From Lagopus muta (Eukaryota > Chordata > Aves > Galliformes > Phasianidae): a DNA stretch of 64,000 bases. This document shows, piece after piece, positions 60,621 to 64,000 of the stretch. Below the pieces are notes generated by a model. That model was not told the DNA's origin, searched no databases, and worked only from the letters and a program-made list of their open reading frames with translations. The stretch lies in NCBI RefSeq assembly GCF_023343835.1, contig NC_064437.1:53580972-53644971 (forward strand). Reading direction: 5' to 3'. The first letter of the stretch is position 1. Each line of letters opens with the position of its first letter. A program made the position numbers and the translations under genes.

Positions 60621-63600
60621 GTGAGGCAGCCTGGGGCTGGCGGAGCGGCAGGGCCCGGGGCGTTGTGTGCGGTTGGGAGATCTTCGTGTGCAGATCTGAA
60701 GTCTCGCGTGGGGCTCGGGGGCCCTTGCGTGGGGCTGGTGGGGCCTTCCGAGCAGCCGGGGGCCTCGCGTGGGGCTGAAGGGAGCGGTGGGGCTTGAGGA
60801 GTGTTGGGGAAAACGGCGGAGTCGTGAGGAACCGTTGGGGCCGAGGGCCGTATGTGGAGTTGTGGGGAAGCGTTGGGCCCGGAGGGGTCACGGGCAAAGA
60901 GCATTGGAGCTGAGGGCTCCGTGTGGAGTTTCAGGGGGGTTGGGGGGAGTGGAAGTTGCGTGGTGTCAGAGAGAGGCGCTGGGGCAGCAGAGGGTAGGAA
61001 GGTGAGGAGGCGGGGCGTTGGGTGCTGAATTTGGGAGGAGATGCGATAGGAAGGTTTGTGCGGGCCTGGGGGTGTGATGGAATTGAGGGTGCAATGGGCA
61101 GCGTGCTGGGTGCAGGGAGGGCTGTGCTGGAGAGCTGAGATTCAGGGAAGGAACTGGAGGTGGAGGAGGTGTTTCTGGGGTGGTGCAGCGCTTCTCTGAG
61201 TGGGGATGGAACGAGGTAGTGGGAGAACGGAGCGTGTTTCCTCATCTCGGCAGTTCATGGGGGGATGGGGTTTTTTCTCCTGGGCAGAAGGCTCAAACTG
61301 TGTCTGCTGACCTGGAGCTCGAGGTGCGTGTATGGCCCAATGCGTGCTGTGTGTGCGCCTGCAAACCTGAGAAACAGATGCAGCTTCTCTTGGCTGTGCG
61401 TTGCCACGTGTTACCGCAGACTGAGAATCTGTTGTTTCTTCCCATCCCCGCTGACACAGTGTCTGACACAGTAACAGCAGTTGTTTATGTGAGAGAGTGG
61501 CATGAAGGAAGTACTTGGATGTTTAGCTAGATAAGTGTCTAGTATCTAGTCCTGTGGGAAGTTGTTCCTTTTGATTTTGTCCTCATTCTCTGCTCAGCCC
61601 TCTCTTCTGGATCAGAGGAGCACAATCAGGTGATCTGATGTCTGAGTGTCTGTCTGGTGAACCATTGACTGGTTGCCAGTCCAGCACTTTGAAAAAAGTT
61701 TAGTTAAAGCTCAACTTGTACACTTACAGTTCATTTTAACCCGTGTGTCTTATTTGGCTGAATCCTGAGCAGCAGAATAATATCCTTTCTGTGCTCTGCT
61801 CCGACAGCTGCATTGTTGCTGTTGTTTTTTGAAGATGTGCTTTTAATGAGCTTCAAGCAAGAAATATATATTGGTCCATGTTGCTTAGAGCATTTTTAGT
61901 TAATCACTTGAACTGGCAGAGTGAGCTGAGGTGATTTGTTAGTCATCTGCACTGGTCAATGCTGCAGCACTGCAGTGAGGGTCTGATCAGTTTTTTTACA
62001 CCTGTTTCTACTCTGGGATGGGCGAGCTCAGTGAGTTTCCAGCCACTGTGGTTTGAGAGTCAGTGCTTACTTTTCTGTCACTGTCTTGGAGCAGTACTGG
62101 CCAGTGTGATGTCAGATTGGTGTGAGACAGAGAGAGATGGAGGTTTGTGATAGTGACCCAGCCTGTTTGTTCCTCTCCCTTGGCCAGCCCAGGGGGCAAA
62201 ACCTGGAGTTTGATGTTCATGGAGCCTGGGAAAAGGGCTTCTGCTGCAGCTTGATCTCCTTTGCCAGAGCTGCGAGATAAGGGCTGGTCTAGATGAAAAG
62301 AAACTGCTGAGCAAAGTTCTGTGCCTTGAGATAAATACTGTAACGCTAATCAGCTTTATAATTATAGCTATTGGTTTCTCTATTGTTAGCAGCAATTATT
62401 TCTGTTCAGGTAGCTGAAGCTGTGTTGTTGGCATGCACAGTAGATCCTTACTTTGTACAGCTGGAGAACCTTCAGGATCACACACCCATGGAATGAGGGC
62501 GCTCAGCTGTGTGGGATTTTTCATAGAACTAGCCTTTTTTTTTAACATGATTTCCAGATCTTTGGAGAAAATCCCTGATTGTCATTGAAACTTCTTGCAC
62601 GAGCTCCTGGCTGTATGTATTTACCAGGAACGACCCCACGTAAAGCGTTCAGGGGAAATGAACTGGAATTTTTTATTTTTTTATTTTCTCTCTTTTGGAG
62701 CTCTTTCCTCTGCCTGCTTTGGGTTTCTCCTGGACAAACACTTCAGCAACTCCTAACAGCATCCAGAGAAAGCTCTGTATGCAGATGCAAATACCACTTT
62801 TCCCCTGAGGCTGCCCTTCTTTCTCCTGAATGAGCACAATGAATGGAGAATGCAACAAATTTGTACCATACCTGCAGCTTTGAAGTTGGGTTCTCTTTAA
62901 TAAATTCCTCCAACGCTTCCAGCTCTTTGTGTGAACCCGCATACTGATATGCAGATGTGAGATGAGGTGAAGCCCTGCAGGAGCACTGTGGGCGGCAGGG
63001 CAGGACCTACCTGGGCAGGAGTTGTTGGTGCAGCAGCAAAACCTGCCCCCAAATGGGGTAAGCTTGTGCCACAGCCCGTGTGGGGCTCTTCTGCCGGGGG
63101 TGAGATGCTGGCTGTGCTGTGGGGAGGGGGCTGCCTGAAGCCAGTGCAGGGTGCTCCTGTGCTTGTATGTGTGCTGTGCCATGAAGGACAGTTTAAGGGT
63201 TTGCCCGTGTTTGCACCGTGTGTTGTCGGTGTCGGAACGTGTGTGTCAGCTCCCATCTGACTCATTTGACATCTGAGGTGTTACTAAGCCCAGTTTAGGA
63301 GCAGGTTTTGTGGGAGAGGGGAATTCTTGTTGCTTAGCAGGTGGGGACGTTTTCCCTTTGTTTGGGAATCCTGTGTGTCAGCTCTGAGGAGTTGCTCATG
63401 TTTTGCACTCTGTTGACTGCTGCATTGAGCACTCTTGCTCTGAAGCCTTCCTTGCATGTAGCTTTGTTTGAGCACCTGTGTGGGTCTCTCCTCAAGGGAT
63501 CTGCATGCTTGTGTTGCTTGTTTCCCTCAGAAGAATGGGGCCATGTGCCTCTGCCCAGCTTGAGAACAAGATTTTAGAACCAGGCATGGGGGGAAATCAA

Positions 63601-64000
63601 CACTTGCAGTTTCCCATGTAGGTTTCCTTGCAAGCACTGGGCTAGGAAGATGGCCTGGACCCCATTAGCACTTCATGGGGTGCAGGGGCTCTGAAATGTG
63701 TGTGAAGATGGACCCCACATGCCATGTTTCATGAGTACTGTGGCTGTGTCCAGGCTGGGATTCCTTTGGTCTTAGTCCCATTGCTCTGGGCAGAATGCTC
63801 ACAGCTTCAACCCGTGCTTCTCATGGCTGCATCACCAGCCAGTCCCAGGATGCCAGAGCTAGCCTGGTGTGACTTGCAAGGAAGGCAATTGTGAGGGGCT
63901 GTCGTGCTCTGTGCCCCTTCTGTCCAAAATCAGGAGAATTGCAATTAGTGCTTTGCTGTTTGATCACCCTAGAACTCCCTTGCAGGGCAGGGTGCCTGCA
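60621..64000 (+). other. Part of SUFU intron 1
   Basis: Begins with the GTGAGG donor and a GC-rich, G-rich stretch up to about 61,200, the tail of the CpG island. No exon or recognised repeat was found in the remainder. Confidence 0.7.

Noticed and set aside
60052-60897. 281-codon minus-strand open frame over SUFU exon 1
   Set aside because: Antisense of SUFU coding sequence and of its GC-rich flank; composition is Pro/Ala/Arg as expected from a CpG island.

Overview
The window is vertebrate, almost certainly bird (galliform-like) nuclear DNA. The signs are multi-exon genes with GT-AG introns, CpG-island promoters, several CR1 LINE 3' ends (the typical avian repeat), and a gene set that in human lies on 10q24. 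Recognition of families is from memory; no database search was possible.

Layout, left to right. (1) 1-13,078, minus strand: the 5' two thirds of SLF2 (SMC5/6 localisation factor 2), eight coding exons, running off the left edge; its CpG promoter at about 12,600-13,520 carries a row of CCAAT boxes. (2) 13,520-18,600: intergenic, no gene recognised. (3) 18,640-20,927, plus strand: a miR-146b locus. The hairpin is at 20,761-20,842, inside the second exon of what looks like a two-exon spliced primary transcript with a TATA-like element and a kappaB-like site upstream. (4) 22,270-24,322, minus strand: a Tyr/Pro-rich single-coding-exon gene, most likely C10orf95. (5) 24,330-32,090: intergenic. (6) 32,150-44,630, plus strand: MFSD13A (TMEM180), eight coding exons plus a 5' noncoding exon, with an upstream ORF. 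(7) 45,590-59,753, minus strand: ACTR1A (centractin, Arp1 of dynactin), eleven exons whose lengths sum to exactly 376 codons plus stop; it is tail-to-tail with MFSD13A. (8) 60,445 to the right edge, plus strand: exon 1 and part of intron 1 of SUFU, head-to-head with ACTR1A across a 0.7 kb CpG island.

The order MIR146B - C10orf95 - MFSD13A - ACTR1A - SUFU, with these strands, matches human 10q24.32. SLF2 does not belong next to MIR146B in human (there it lies about 1.5 Mb away on the other strand relative to SUFU), so the SLF2/MIR146B interval should hold a rearrangement breakpoint. The genes are functionally unrelated: DNA-repair scaffold, immune microRNA, unknown protein, orphan transporter, dynein cofactor and Hedgehog inhibitor.

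I found no retroviral, Polinton or other virus-like element, no CRISPR and no undescribed multi-gene system. The points most worth a second look are the miR-146b gene structure, the synteny break, the CCAAT arrays, the 16-nt higher-order repeat in the probable ACTR1A 3' UTR, and the uORF of MFSD13A.
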